Source: Prevotella sp.
GTDB taxonomy: Bacteria > Bacteroidota > Bacteroidia > Bacteroidales > Bacteroidaceae
Direction of reading: 5' to 3'
Assembly: GCA_016285075.1 (NCBI GenBank)
Contig: JAEEQB010000016.1
Location: 19,674-83,673, forward strand
DNA length: 64,000 nt
The position numbers were made by a program, and so were the translations under genes. A model generated the notes under the pieces. The model saw only the letters and a program-made list of their open reading frames with translations. It was not told the origin of the DNA and searched no databases. Below are positions 27,121-37,191 of the stretch, one piece after another. How positions within the stretch are numbered: the first letter of the stretch is position 1; the number at the start of each line of letters is the position of its first letter.

Positions 27121-28238
27121 GAACAATGATGAGTGCGCTGTTTGTCTGGACCTTGTTGCTGACTGCAGCACCGGCCATGGCACAAGGACTTCCGACAGAC
27201 GGTCCTTTGACCATCCGTCCCATGCTGCAGCAGCTGGGAGAACGCTTGCTGAAAGGTAAGACCGGCAGCATTGTTGCCATTGATCCTGAGAACGGTGAGA
27301 TCATCTGTCTGGCAACGAATACGCCTCATGGATATGATGTTCATCAGGCCATCGGCAAACCTCAGGCTCCCGGCTCTACTTTCAAGACTGCTCAAGCCCT
27401 GACCCTTTTGTCAGAAGGCATCGTTACTCCTGATACCAGGATGGAATGTAATAGTGGCATCACTGACGGAAATATCAAGGTAGGCTGCCACAAGCATCGT
27501 TCGCCATTGGATCTGAAAGACGCATTGGCGCAAAGTTGCAACACCTGGTTTATCGTGAACTTCGGTTCGATGATCAACGATGGTTTTATGTACGAGTCAA
27601 AGGACGAGGCCATCACCATCTGGCGCAGCTACATGCAGTCGATGGGGCTGGGTGGTCCTATGCATATCGACATAGCAGGAGAACAAGGCGGACTGTTGGC
27701 CGGTGCCGACTATCTGAACCGCCGCTATAAGGATGGATGGGATGGGAAAACCATTTGGTGGGCTGGTATGGGACAGGGCGATGTGACGTGTACACCTTTG
27801 CAGCTCTGTAACCTTGCCGTTACCATAGCAAATCGCGGATGGTACTACGTGCCGCATATTCACAAGAACACCAAGAACCAGCGCTATCTGACCAAACGAC
27901 AGACAAAGGTGGCAAAAGAAGCCTATGCTCCGGTGATTGAAGGCATGCGCCTTGCTGTGGAGAAAGGAACAGCCACCAGCATCAAGACATCCTATCCCAT
28001 CTGCGGCAAGACAGGTACAATCGAGAATCCCGGTGAAGACCATTCCGCCTTTATTGCCTTTGCCCCAATGAACAATCCCAGGATAGCCGTTGCGGTCTAT
28101 GTAGAGCATGGTGGCTTTGGTGCAGACCTTGCTGCTCCGATGGCTGGACTTGTCATCGAAGCATACCTGAAAGGGAAGCTCTCTACTGCGTCAGAGGGTA
28201 AAGCCAAACGCATTGAGGAAAAAAAGGTTGGAAAATGA
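27117..28238 (+). CDS. Stand-alone penicillin-binding transpeptidase domain protein
   Basis: 373 residues with a cleavable-looking signal peptide (MRTMMSALFVWTLLLTAAPAMAQ). The D,D-transpeptidase domain has all three signatures: Ser87-x-x-Lys90 (STFK), Ser140-Cys-Asn142 and Lys298-Thr-Gly300. It resembles the catalytic half of class B PBPs (PBP2/FtsI). It lacks the long N-terminal pedestal domain and seemingly the membrane anchor, so it would be a soluble periplasmic or loosely bound enzyme. It should bind beta-lactams and crosslink or edit peptidoglycan. A role in resistance or a specialised wall modification cannot be told. Confidence 0.9.
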   Translation: MRTMMSALFVWTLLLTAAPAMAQGLPTDGPLTIRPMLQQLGERLLKGKTGSIVAIDPENGEIICLATNTPHGYDVHQAIGKPQAPGSTFKTAQALTLLSEGIVTPDTRMECNSGITDGNIKVGCHKHRSPLDLKDALAQSCNTWFIVNFGSMINDGFMYESKDEAITIWRSYMQSMGLGGPMHIDIAGEQGGLLAGADYLNRRYKDGWDGKTIWWAGMGQGDVTCTPLQLCNLAVTIANRGWYYVPHIHKNTKNQRYLTKRQTKVAKEAYAPVIEGMRLAVEKGTATSIKTSYPICGKTGTIENPGEDHSAFIAFAPMNNPRIAVAVYVEHGGFGADLAAPMAGLVIEAYLKGKLSTASEGKAKRIEEKKVGK

Positions 28239-28288
28239 TCGTTCCTTCGTGTAGACGATTCATGTTTCCAACCCCTTCTAATCATTCA

Positions 28289-31168
28289 TCACCTGCGGTC
28301 GCGATTGCCCCATTTCTTGTCGTAACGTCCTTCTGTATCGACTTTACCTCCAAACATGTTCAAGCGATAACGTACATGAAGCATGGCGTAGGAGTTGATG
28401 CTGTTGTAGCGGGTGTCGCTGCGCCCGTTGGCATTGACCCAACGTTCATAGTTGCTCTGCTGTCCGAGAAGGTCGTAGAAGTTGAGCGCCACGATCAGCG
28501 TCTTGCTCTTGAGGAACGACTTGGAGAGCTGTCCATTCCAGATGAGCTCGTTGGTGTTGCTCGATGGGTCATTGTAGCCACGGCGGCTGTTTTCATGCAG
28601 ATTGGTTGAGAATTCAAATCCCATGGGCAGCCGCAGCATGACCTGTCCGCCATAGCTGAAGCGCCAGGTATCGAGGTCGGCCGAAGGCTGAAGCTCATTG
28701 CGTGAGTGCTGATAGTTCACGTTGCCATCGATGGTCACTTCCAACCAGTCGTTGCGGAAGCTGAGGTTCAGCCGTTGATTCACGTTGGTGGTGCGTGTGG
28801 TATTCTTCTGAGCGTCAGCCTGTTTCTGCGCTACGTAGCTCACGTAGTTGTTGTAACGCAGACGCGTATCACTTCCTATATTCCAATGGGCGGCCGAGTC
28901 GAGGGCAGTGTTGAAGTTGAAGCCTCCGTCGGCGTTCCAGTTGCCGTTGATGTTCTCCGGACGGGAAGTGCTTCCACCGGTGGTCGAGTCATAACGCACG
29001 AGGTTGGAGATGGAGTTCTGGATATGGCGGTAGTTACCATAGAGCACGATGCTGCGCTTGTACTTCTGGATATAATTCTTATAGTAGACATTGAGCGAAT
29101 TGGTGAACTGAGGCTTCAGTCCGGGGTTACCCTGAGTGATATAGAGTGGGTTCGAGTCATCGGTAATGTCGAGCAGCTGGGTGATGTCAGGCTGGCGTGT
29201 GTCACCTCGGTAGTGCAGCCAGATGTCGTGCTGGTCACTGAACTTGTAGTGGAAATCGACGGTTGGAGTGAGATTGGTCACATGACGCACCGTGTCGACA
29301 TAGATGCCTCGATAATCCTGAATGAAATTGGAGTGCTGCGGCTGGATGAGGAAACCCACGTTGTAGTCGTACTCCTCTTGCCAATGGCGCAGTGTGAGCC
29401 TCATGTTATGAGTATAGTTCTTATACTCGGAGTAACGGCTCAGGTTCTTGTCGAGGTAATTGTCGAGCGGTGTGAGTTCACCGATCCATGGATCCCATTC
29501 ACGATAGACAGGTACGATGCCTTCAAAGGGATTCTGGCTGAGGTTACTGAAATCGTAGGTCTGACGGTCGCTCTTGTTCTGGTTGTATCGCAACTCATAG
29601 TTGAACTGCAGATGAGCACCCTTCCAGAGCGGCTCGCTGTAGTTGGCACTGAGCACATAGCCGCTGTTGTCGCTGGGGGTGGTGTTGTACCGGGAGGTGA
29701 AGAAAGTGGAGTCGTTGCCTGCCTGGTTCTTCACCTGATACAGGTAAACCTCATTGTCAGAAGCATTCCGGTTTTCGTTGTCACCCATACTGCCTTCCAA
29801 ACGCAAGGTGACATTGCGCCCTTTTGGATTCAGACGTCTGTAGAACTGCAGCATTCCCCATACGTTTTTGTTCTCGCCATAGCTCAGACTGGCGCCTTTG
29901 TTGCGGTTGACAATGTGTGAGGCGAGCGGTGAAAGGTTGCCTAAGGGGTCGTCTGTGAATAGATAGGGGTCGGCATTGAAAGTAGCAGAGGAAGAAGTGG
30001 AGGTTCCGTCGCTGGTGCCGATGCCACCGTTGGCGCGCAGCAGGATATTGGTCAGCGTGTCGGGTTTCCACTCCACACGTATATTGCCATTCCAGTTATC
30101 GCTGCGGGAGAGGCTCTTGGAATTACTATTGGAAAAAGTGCGATAGTCCTGACTGTAGAAGTTCTCGCTGGCGTTCTCGTTCTCGTTGTCACCGTCACGG
30201 TGGTTCCAACGCACGCTCGCATCCATCTTCAGCTTCTTACCGTCATCGTAGTTGAGGTTGGTTCCCAACATCTTACGGGCATTCAGACCACGGCGGTTCC
30301 ACCATCCTGCATTCTCCTCCTTATTGTTCAGATTACCCATGAGCACCAGTCGCATCTTGTCTGTAAAGCTGCTGCCCATGCCACGTGAGGCGTAACGGTG
30401 CTCAGTACCACCTGCCAGGTCAATGTTGGTCATGTAGCCTCGGTTCATGCCTTTCTTGATGGTGAAATCAAGCACTGTCTCCTTATTTCCGTCTTCAATA
30501 CCGGTAATGCGGGCCTGGTCGCTCTGCTGGTCGTAGAACTTCACATTCTGGATGATGCTGACAGGCAGGTTCTTCAGGGCTGTCTCCACATCGCCCAGCA
30601 TGAATTCCTTGCCGTCGAGCAGTATTTTCTGCACCTGTTTGCCATTGACGGTGATATTCCCATCTTCGTCAACCTCGGCTCCTGGCATTCGCTTGATCAG
30701 TTCCTCAATAGGTGAACCTTCCGGTGTGCGGTAGGCATCAGGATTATAGACCAATGTGTCCTTCTTGACAATGACCTGTGCAGCGCGGCCAGTAACCACG
30801 GTCTCCTTTAGCAGGACCGCATCGGACGACATGAGCAGATCGCCCAGTTCCACACTCTGATTGCGTCGCAAAGTCACCTCGCGCTCAATGGGCTGGAAAC
30901 CCACCGAGGAGACTTTCAGCCGATAGATACCGTTAGCAGGAGCCTCGACCGAGAAGTTACCACGGAGGTCAGTCACCGTGCCACCCACGAAAGTGCTATC
31001 CTTTTGCCGGAACAGTTGTACTGTTGCCTGCGCCAAAGGTTCTTTCAGCTCTGCATCCTGCACGGTGCCGCTGACACTCAGTCCGCGGTCGTCTGATTCT
31101 GTTTGTGCGTGGATGCTGACTAATGCCAGCATCCACAAGGTTAATGTCACTACAGATTGTCTTAACAT
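28289..31168 (-). CDS. Outer-membrane beta-barrel protein with carboxypeptidase-regulatory domain (TonB-receptor-like)
   Basis: 959 residues. A signal peptide is followed by a carboxypeptidase-regulatory-like domain (about 30-115, SGTVQDAELKEPLAQATVQL), a plug-like region (VVTGRAAQVIVKKDTLVYN, then GKQVQKILLDGKEFMLGD) and a long beta-barrel of the OMP_b-brl_3 kind. It looks like the TonB-dependent-receptor-like family without a SusD partner. It is the last gene of a LacI/GH9/dehydrogenase/epimerase operon, 34 nt after the epimerase. The transported ligand is unknown; a sugar or glycan is inferred only from context. Confidence 0.88.
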   Translation of the reverse strand: MLRQSVVTLTLWMLALVSIHAQTESDDRGLSVSGTVQDAELKEPLAQATVQLFRQKDSTFVGGTVTDLRGNFSVEAPANGIYRLKVSSVGFQPIEREVTLRRNQSVELGDLLMSSDAVLLKETVVTGRAAQVIVKKDTLVYNPDAYRTPEGSPIEELIKRMPGAEVDEDGNITVNGKQVQKILLDGKEFMLGDVETALKNLPVSIIQNVKFYDQQSDQARITGIEDGNKETVLDFTIKKGMNRGYMTNIDLAGGTEHRYASRGMGSSFTDKMRLVLMGNLNNKEENAGWWNRRGLNARKMLGTNLNYDDGKKLKMDASVRWNHRDGDNENENASENFYSQDYRTFSNSNSKSLSRSDNWNGNIRVEWKPDTLTNILLRANGGIGTSDGTSTSSSATFNADPYLFTDDPLGNLSPLASHIVNRNKGASLSYGENKNVWGMLQFYRRLNPKGRNVTLRLEGSMGDNENRNASDNEVYLYQVKNQAGNDSTFFTSRYNTTPSDNSGYVLSANYSEPLWKGAHLQFNYELRYNQNKSDRQTYDFSNLSQNPFEGIVPVYREWDPWIGELTPLDNYLDKNLSRYSEYKNYTHNMRLTLRHWQEEYDYNVGFLIQPQHSNFIQDYRGIYVDTVRHVTNLTPTVDFHYKFSDQHDIWLHYRGDTRQPDITQLLDITDDSNPLYITQGNPGLKPQFTNSLNVYYKNYIQKYKRSIVLYGNYRHIQNSISNLVRYDSTTGGSTSRPENINGNWNADGGFNFNTALDSAAHWNIGSDTRLRYNNYVSYVAQKQADAQKNTTRTTNVNQRLNLSFRNDWLEVTIDGNVNYQHSRNELQPSADLDTWRFSYGGQVMLRLPMGFEFSTNLHENSRRGYNDPSSNTNELIWNGQLSKSFLKSKTLIVALNFYDLLGQQSNYERWVNANGRSDTRYNSINSYAMLHVRYRLNMFGGKVDTEGRYDKKWGNRDRR

Positions 31169-31202
31169 CTTTATATGATCGTTTTGTGTAAGGTAGTTTG
31201 AT

Positions 31203-32228
31203 TCAGTCCATCTTCATTGCGGTCTTGGCCTGCTCTTGTGCTGCGATGACGCGGTCGCTCCATTGGTCAAATTCCGGGTCTTCTACCTGGAGCTCCGGAT
31301 GTGCGAGTATATAGTCGACACAGCGGCGGACACCCTCGTCGAAACGGGTTGTGGCCTGGAAACCGGGGACGGCGCGCTTCAGCTTTGAACAGTCGAAGAC
31401 AACGGTAACGGCCTTGTCACCAATCAGATTGCCTGTCAGGTCATAGTCCTTGGGACAGACTGCTGCAAGGAAGTCGGAAGCTACATGATACAGGTGAGGG
31501 TTCACGCCAAGCGCCTGTGCCACACTCTCGTAGATCTGGTTCCATGTCAGCTGTTCATCGCTCATAATCTGGAATGCTTCGCCGATGGCCTTCGGATTGC
31601 CAAGCAGACCGATGAATCCACGTGCGAAGTCCTCGTTCCATGTCAGCGTCCAAAGAGAACTGCCATCGCCGTGCACCAGCACGGGCTTGCCTTCCAGCAT
31701 ACGCTTCAGCACGGGCCATGAGCCCTTAGGACCATGGATGCTCACGGGAACGTAGCGTTCACAATAAGTGTGGCTGGGGCGGATAATGGTCACGGGGAAT
31801 CCGTTTTCGCGGTACTCCTTCATCAACAGCTCCTCGCAGGCTATTTTGTTGCGCGAATACTCCCAATAGGGGTTAGCCAACGAAGTGCCCTCGGTGATGA
31901 CATGGCTTGCAGCAGGTTTGTTATAGGCCGAAGCCGATGAAATGTAGACATACTGACGGGTGCGTCCACGGAAGAGCCGTATGTCGCGCTCCACCTGTGA
32001 TGGCAAGAAACCGATGAACTCGCAGACAGCATCGAACGTTTCCGAGGGTAAACAACTAAGCACAGTGTCGGTATCGTCGATATCAGCAGTAATCTGTTTC
32101 ACGCTCTCTGGTACTTCCTTCTTGCGGTTGCCACGATTCAGCAGCCACAATTCATGACCGCTCTCGGCCAATTGACGGGTAATGGCACTGCTGATGGTAC
32201 CCGTTCCACCTATAATAAGTATTTTCAT
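31203..32228 (-). CDS. NAD-dependent epimerase/dehydratase (extended SDR)
   Basis: 341 residues. The nucleotide-binding loop is GGTGTIS at residues 7-13, and the catalytic pair is in YSRNK (Tyr-x-x-x-Lys), so it is an NAD(P)-dependent nucleotide-sugar or sugar epimerase/reductase. The C-terminal half resembles the isoflavone-reductase/RNA-binding-like SDR group found in bacteria. It sits between the iron alcohol dehydrogenase and the barrel protein with 34-nt gaps, so it is probably co-expressed with GH9 breakdown. The substrate is not predictable. Confidence 0.87.
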   Translation of the reverse strand: MKILIIGGTGTISSAITRQLAESGHELWLLNRGNRKKEVPESVKQITADIDDTDTVLSCLPSETFDAVCEFIGFLPSQVERDIRLFRGRTRQYVYISSASAYNKPAASHVITEGTSLANPYWEYSRNKIACEELLMKEYRENGFPVTIIRPSHTYCERYVPVSIHGPKGSWPVLKRMLEGKPVLVHGDGSSLWTLTWNEDFARGFIGLLGNPKAIGEAFQIMSDEQLTWNQIYESVAQALGVNPHLYHVASDFLAAVCPKDYDLTGNLIGDKAVTVVFDCSKLKRAVPGFQATTRFDEGVRRCVDYILAHPELQVEDPEFDQWSDRVIAAQEQAKTAMKMD

Positions 32229-32262
32229 CTTTTAAAAATAACTCCTGATTCTCTGTTCTTTA

Positions 32263-33444
32263 TTACTTGGCCATCCTGTAGATGGATTCCATATCGTCGG
32301 CATTGAGCACTTTCAGACAGCCGCAGGTTGAAGTGTAGTCACGGCTGCACTTACGGGTCATCTCACGTATCTCGTCATCGGTGATGTCACGGCCAATGAG
32401 CTCGTGGATGTTGATCGGCATGCCGATGGCATGGTAGAAACGCTCCATGGCCTCGATGCCTCGCAGAGCAGTGCCTTCGGGGTCGGTGAAGTCGTTGGGG
32501 ACGTCCATCACATTCACAGCAAAGCGCACAAAGCGGCTTAGGTTCTCATGCATCACATAGCGTGCCCAACTTGGCCAGATAGCGGCCAGGCCAGCACCAT
32601 GGGTCACGTCGAACATTCCGCTCAGTTCGTGTTCCAACTGGTGGGTTGCCCAGTCGTCGCTGATGCCACATCCCGTCAGCCCCCAGTGCGCCACGCTGCC
32701 ACCCCACATGATCTGAGCACGGTGGCGGTAGTCCTCGGGATTCCTGAGCACCTCGAATACAGCCGTTTTCATTCTGCGAAGCACAGCCTCGGCCAGGTCG
32801 GTGGTCAGATCCATATCGTCATCCTTGGTGAAATAGCGTTCCATGGTGTGCATCATCATGTCAGTCACGCCCGCCGCCGTCTGATAGGGAGGCAGGGTGA
32901 AGGTGCGCTGCGGATTCATGATGGCGAACTTCGGACGAGACATGTTGTTCGAGTAACCAAGCTTCACGTCGCCATCCTCATTAGTGATCACGCTCGCCTC
33001 GCTCATCTCACTGCCAGCAGCAGGAATCGTCAGTACAGAGGCAACAGGCAGCATCTCCTTGGGTTCTGCCTTGCCAAGATAGAAGTCCCAGACGTCGCCC
33101 TGATAGCACACGCCATAAGCTATACATTTGGCAGAATCGATGACACTTCCGCCACCCACGGCAAGAATGAAATCGACGTTCTCACTGCGGCAAAGCCCGA
33201 TTCCTTTCTGGGCCAGCGACAGACGCGGATTGGGCACAACGCCGCCGAGGGTCACATAGTCCACACCGCCCTCTGCCAGCAGCTTGCATATCTTGTCAAG
33301 TAACCCTGATTTCTCAGCACTCTTTCCACCATAGTGGATCAGAACTTTCGTTCCTCCGTATTTCTTTACCAGAGCAGCCACCTGCTCCTCCGACTGTTTG
33401 CCAAACACCACTTCTGTCGGTGCGTAATAATTAAAGTCCTTCAT
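32263..33444 (-). CDS. Iron-containing alcohol dehydrogenase (butanol dehydrogenase type)
   Basis: 393 residues, typical for the group III family. The NAD(P)-binding stretch VGGGSVIDSAKCIAYG and the metal-binding histidines in VTDMMMHTMERYF and THQLEHELSGMFDVTHGAGLA are present. It reduces aldehydes to alcohols, or the reverse, in the cytoplasm. It resembles bacterial YqhD/BdhA-like enzymes. The stop lies 34 nt before the epimerase start. Its presence in a glycan-linked operon suggests disposal of an aldehyde or regeneration of cofactor during fermentation; this is inference. Confidence 0.92.
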   Translation of the reverse strand: MKDFNYYAPTEVVFGKQSEEQVAALVKKYGGTKVLIHYGGKSAEKSGLLDKICKLLAEGGVDYVTLGGVVPNPRLSLAQKGIGLCRSENVDFILAVGGGSVIDSAKCIAYGVCYQGDVWDFYLGKAEPKEMLPVASVLTIPAAGSEMSEASVITNEDGDVKLGYSNNMSRPKFAIMNPQRTFTLPPYQTAAGVTDMMMHTMERYFTKDDDMDLTTDLAEAVLRRMKTAVFEVLRNPEDYRHRAQIMWGGSVAHWGLTGCGISDDWATHQLEHELSGMFDVTHGAGLAAIWPSWARYVMHENLSRFVRFAVNVMDVPNDFTDPEGTALRGIEAMERFYHAIGMPINIHELIGRDITDDEIREMTRKCSRDYTSTCGCLKVLNADDMESIYRMAK

Positions 33445-33463
33445 ATTTTTTTTCTGTTGTTAT

Positions 33464-36088
33464 TTACTTTTGATGATTTACAATGTTGCGAAACGCTGAG
33501 CCGAAAATGATATACTGAGTGTTTCCGGCGATGGTTCCTTCGTTCTGTCCCCAGAGGAAAGGCCAGTCGTCGTAGTTCTCGAAATGGTCGGGTTTGCGGA
33601 ACAGCAGTCCCGGTGCCACATTACCTGGAATGAACGAGAAATCGGCGCGGTTATTGCCATAGAACACCTGTTTGGGGCGTGCTGCACCCACTACGGCCAC
33701 AAAGGAGTAGTTGTGGTAGGGATGACAGCCGTACAGCCAGTTGCTCACTCTATAGACCTCGGATTCTGGGATGATGTCGGGGAAATAGATATGTGCGTAG
33801 TTCACTGTAATGCCGAAGTTGAGCACAGCATTGACACCAGCCCAGTTACCCAGTCCTATAGGAACACCATAGGGGTTGTTCGTATCGAAAGATCGGATGT
33901 ACTCTTCGTATTTCTCCACATAAGGGCGCAGCTTCTGTTTATAGGCGTCGTTCATATAGGGAACGGCGTCGAGGGCTGTCTGCATGTTGGCCGTCAGACG
34001 CGAGTCCAGGGCATCCCAGATCTGCTTCTCGAAGTTGTCGAGATACTGCTTCTCCTGCGTAGCTCCAAAGAGCATCAGGTTGGTCGCCATATCGCCGAGG
34101 CGGTTGTCCGGCCGGTTCCTGCGGTTCCTGGCTGCCCTGTTTCCGCGAGGGGCGTTTCCGTCTCCAGTGCCTGTGAGCCAGTTGGCGTCAGCCTCTGCCT
34201 GGGCATCGGGAGCCTGATCACGACGCTGGTTCATCAGTTCTGAGGCTTCCTGCATTAGGCGTTTCGACTGTGCAAGGGCACGTTGGGCGAGTTCATCGTT
34301 ATAGCCTTTCAAGGCATGGCTGGCCGCAGCAAACATCGTTGCAGCCTGAATGTCGAGCCTCGGGTTGCGGGTGGTGAAAGCCCACATGTCATCGGGCGTA
34401 CCACTGCGTTTTCCATCGGCCGATACCTCGTAGGGCTTCAGACTCGGGTCATAGTGCAGGCCATCGGTGATGCTGGCTGCATCGCCAAGGTGGTGGTAAT
34501 TGTCAAGAACAGAGTTGGAAAGTGTTGAGGCCATGTGGCCTATCTGCTCTGCCTGAGCCACAAGGTTCAGCGTACCGTGCTCAATGAACTGCAGGATGTC
34601 GGGCACACCGTCAGGACGGTGCAGTTCTACATAGCGCTGTTGCTGGCTGACAAAGGTTTCGTCGCGCTGGGGACGGAAGAGTTCCCACGTGCGGATGAAG
34701 TTCTGGACTACATTGATGTTGGATCCCGTCTCGATGTCGAAGTCACCGGCATCGAAGAAACCGCCGACATTCAGGCCAGGGATGAGTTCATAGGGTTGAT
34801 ATTTGGTGTCTGTGGTCGGTCCTTGGCGATGCAGGTCGAAGTGGTCGCTTTCCGGGGCTTGCAGATAACCCTCCTTGAATGGTTCTCCATGCCAGGTGCG
34901 ATAGCCTTCTGTAACATACATGTGATTCATGTGGATGGGCACCCAGACATCTGTTGTGGCATCAGTGATCTTGTCGTAGACATGCTCGTCGATGAGGAAA
35001 TCATTGGTTCTCGTCTGCCCATACTGGATATAATAGACGCCCGGAGTACGCACCGACGAGAAGTCGAACTTCACATAGTTGTATTTGAAATAGGGTCCCC
35101 ACTTCTGAATGTCGCCTTTGAAAGCCTCGGCCACCGTCCCATTAGGGAGCATGCGGATGAGCGAAGCCGTGGCTAACGGGGTGTCAGCCTTGTCAAGCTC
35201 TATAACAGCCACTTTCGGCTGCTCGGGCGTATAGCCGACTTGCGAGAAACCGATGTTTGGCTCACGTATCCAGCCTGGAATAGCGTGAGGCTCTACTGTC
35301 CACGTGACAACCTTGCCGGTTTTACCCTTCGGCAACACGCTGCGTAGCACGAACCAACCGTTCTGCGCCAGTATCCGGCCGTCATAGAGCTTCAGTTCGG
35401 CATCATCGCTACTGATGCGGACCATACGCTCCGGAGCATCCGTGGCCAGCGTGATGCTGTGACCCGTCTCAAGCGGCAGGGGATCGACAAAACGGCCAGT
35501 GCCACGGTCGTCATAAGTCTTGAATCCCTTGAACTGACGGGGTTTCTCGCTGTTGGGACGGGTGACAGTCTGGCTGGTGGCATAACGTGGAAACCGATTC
35601 AGGCGCCCATCCATTATAAATGTCTTCAGCCAGTACTGCGATGGCAGGAATTCCAGGTTGAAACCTGCTTCGCCTGCCAGTTTCTCAGGAACAGGCTTGT
35701 CAAGCCAGACGGCTATCTCAACAGCTTTTCCTTTCGCGGTGACCACCACACGGCTGTCGAAGTCATAGTCATCATAGCGCATGTCCACCTCAATGCTCCC
35801 ATTCTCACGGTTCACCCTACGGCTGGTCATCTTCGGAACAAGGTCCCACTGCTCAGGCGTATTGTTCAGCCTGACAGCCCCCCCCTGAACGGTACGTACA
35901 CCGTGATGGATGATCTCTATACCAGAGTTCTTCTCATCGTTGAAGCCTCCGTTGAAACTGTTGCTGAACACTAACACGTTAACGCCCTGCCGCTCGAAGT
36001 ACTCCAATTCATTCAGCCGCAGGTCATCTTGTGCAATACAAATGGTTGATGAGGCGATAAAAGCAATCGTTGATAATAAGTATTTCAT
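33464..36088 (-). CDS. Secreted glycoside hydrolase family 9 (endoglucanase-like)
   Basis: 874 residues with signal peptide MKYLLSTIAFIASSTICIAQ. An extra N-terminal beta-rich domain (about 20-285) comes before the Ig-like CelD_N domain (about 290-385, PNIGFSQVGYTPEQPKVAVI), and the (alpha/alpha)6 GH9 domain fills the rest. The GH9 catalytic-aspartate segment is seen as GGFFDAGDFDIETG, and the late YGCHPYHNYSFVAVVG segment corresponds to the conserved histidine region. GH9 enzymes cut beta-1,4-glucans and xyloglucan. The ATG overlaps the LacI stop by 4 nt (ATGA). A low-complexity Arg/Asn insert (about 645-665) interrupts the catalytic domain. Confidence 0.9.
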   Translation of the reverse strand: MKYLLSTIAFIASSTICIAQDDLRLNELEYFERQGVNVLVFSNSFNGGFNDEKNSGIEIIHHGVRTVQGGAVRLNNTPEQWDLVPKMTSRRVNRENGSIEVDMRYDDYDFDSRVVVTAKGKAVEIAVWLDKPVPEKLAGEAGFNLEFLPSQYWLKTFIMDGRLNRFPRYATSQTVTRPNSEKPRQFKGFKTYDDRGTGRFVDPLPLETGHSITLATDAPERMVRISSDDAELKLYDGRILAQNGWFVLRSVLPKGKTGKVVTWTVEPHAIPGWIREPNIGFSQVGYTPEQPKVAVIELDKADTPLATASLIRMLPNGTVAEAFKGDIQKWGPYFKYNYVKFDFSSVRTPGVYYIQYGQTRTNDFLIDEHVYDKITDATTDVWVPIHMNHMYVTEGYRTWHGEPFKEGYLQAPESDHFDLHRQGPTTDTKYQPYELIPGLNVGGFFDAGDFDIETGSNINVVQNFIRTWELFRPQRDETFVSQQQRYVELHRPDGVPDILQFIEHGTLNLVAQAEQIGHMASTLSNSVLDNYHHLGDAASITDGLHYDPSLKPYEVSADGKRSGTPDDMWAFTTRNPRLDIQAATMFAAASHALKGYNDELAQRALAQSKRLMQEASELMNQRRDQAPDAQAEADANWLTGTGDGNAPRGNRAARNRRNRPDNRLGDMATNLMLFGATQEKQYLDNFEKQIWDALDSRLTANMQTALDAVPYMNDAYKQKLRPYVEKYEEYIRSFDTNNPYGVPIGLGNWAGVNAVLNFGITVNYAHIYFPDIIPESEVYRVSNWLYGCHPYHNYSFVAVVGAARPKQVFYGNNRADFSFIPGNVAPGLLFRKPDHFENYDDWPFLWGQNEGTIAGNTQYIIFGSAFRNIVNHQK

Positions 36089-37107
36089 ATATATGGTGTT
36101 GTATTGGTTTTCTTTGTACTATCACGCAGCTCCAGACGTGCGCTCACCACCACGCGCTGTACACTGTCGTCTCCAGTCATCTGATCGAGCAGCAGTCGGA
36201 AGGCCTTCTTGCCTATCTCATGAAGGTTCTGCTTGACAAATGAAAGGCGAGGGTTTAACATTTCCGACACCCAATCACTCATGTAGCCGACAATGGACAC
36301 GTCCTCCGGAATACGCAGCCCCAGACTGGTGACTGCCTGATGGGCAGAGATGGCCAATAGGCCGTGGGAGGCGATGATTGCATCAGGCGGATTGGGAAGG
36401 CTCAGCAGTTCCAGCGTGTCAGAGAGGCCTGAATTGTAACTGATGTGGTGACACATCACCAAGTCAGTACGGATGGGAATGTCCTTTTCTCGCAATGCCT
36501 CCAGATAACCGTGCTTGCGGTCGATGGTCTGCTTCATCTGGTTAGAACCGCCAAGGAAGGCAATGCTTCTGGCTCCCTTGTCGATGAGGCAAATGGTGGC
36601 CTGACGTGCAGAGGCTGCATCGTTGATGTTCACTGAAGAGATTTCGATGTCGGGTGTGCGGTCAAAGAGCACGATAGGCATGTGGGCGTTCTTCAGCTGA
36701 AGCAAATGGCTGAAGTCTGATGTGTCTTGCGATGGACACACAATGATGCCTTCCACATGCATGTTAACCAGCATCTCAAGGCAATTGACCTCATTCTCCA
36801 CCTGATCGTCCGAGTCGCTGATGATACACATGTAGCCATTCTTTCTTGCCTCAGCCTCGATGAATTTCACAATGTGGGCATAATGGTTGAACGATATGTC
36901 AGGCACAATGATTCCTATTGTCCGCGTAGTGTCATAACGCAGGCTTACGGCAAATGGATTCGGCCGATAGCCCTGCTCGTCAGCCAGTTGCATTATCCTC
37001 TGACGAAGCTCGGAACTGACGCCTTCACCTCCTCTTAATGCCCTTGATACCGTGGAAACATTAATACCCAGCTGTCTGGCTATATCGCGTTGCGAAATCC
37101 GTTTCAT
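36085..37107 (-). CDS. LacI-family transcriptional regulator
   Basis: 340 residues. The N-terminal helix-turn-helix is KRISQRDIARQLGINVSTVSRAL, followed by the hinge and a periplasmic-binding-protein-like sensor domain (about 60-335). It heads the operon and overlaps the GH9 start by 4 nt, so it most likely controls its own operon. An inverted repeat CGTTGCGCAACG lies just upstream of its promoter and is the natural candidate operator. The effector is probably a sugar released by GH9, which is inference. Confidence 0.93.
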   Translation of the reverse strand: MKRISQRDIARQLGINVSTVSRALRGGEGVSSELRQRIMQLADEQGYRPNPFAVSLRYDTTRTIGIIVPDISFNHYAHIVKFIEAEARKNGYMCIISDSDDQVENEVNCLEMLVNMHVEGIIVCPSQDTSDFSHLLQLKNAHMPIVLFDRTPDIEISSVNINDAASARQATICLIDKGARSIAFLGGSNQMKQTIDRKHGYLEALREKDIPIRTDLVMCHHISYNSGLSDTLELLSLPNPPDAIIASHGLLAISAHQAVTSLGLRIPEDVSIVGYMSDWVSEMLNPRLSFVKQNLHEIGKKAFRLLLDQMTGDDSVQRVVVSARLELRDSTKKTNTTPYI

Positions 37108-37143
37108 CGCACTTACTTCTTGAATACTTTACTCTTGTCACTA

Positions 37144-37174
37144 CAAAGGTAATCCTTTCTACTGACATAACAAC
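37144..37174 (-). promoter_or_regulatory. Promoter of the lacI-GH9 operon
   Basis: On the minus strand GTTG (37174-37171), 19 nt, then TACCTTTG (37151-37144). The -33 element has one mismatch to TTTG. The leader would be about 30 nt to the regulator ATG at 37107. Confidence 0.65.
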
Positions 37175-37191
37175 GCAACAAGTTTGAAAAA

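Noticed and set aside
26829..27395. Minus-strand frame of 188 codons over the start of the transpeptidase gene
   Set aside because: Overlaps the signal peptide and catalytic domain of a well-supported gene and part of the repeat array.
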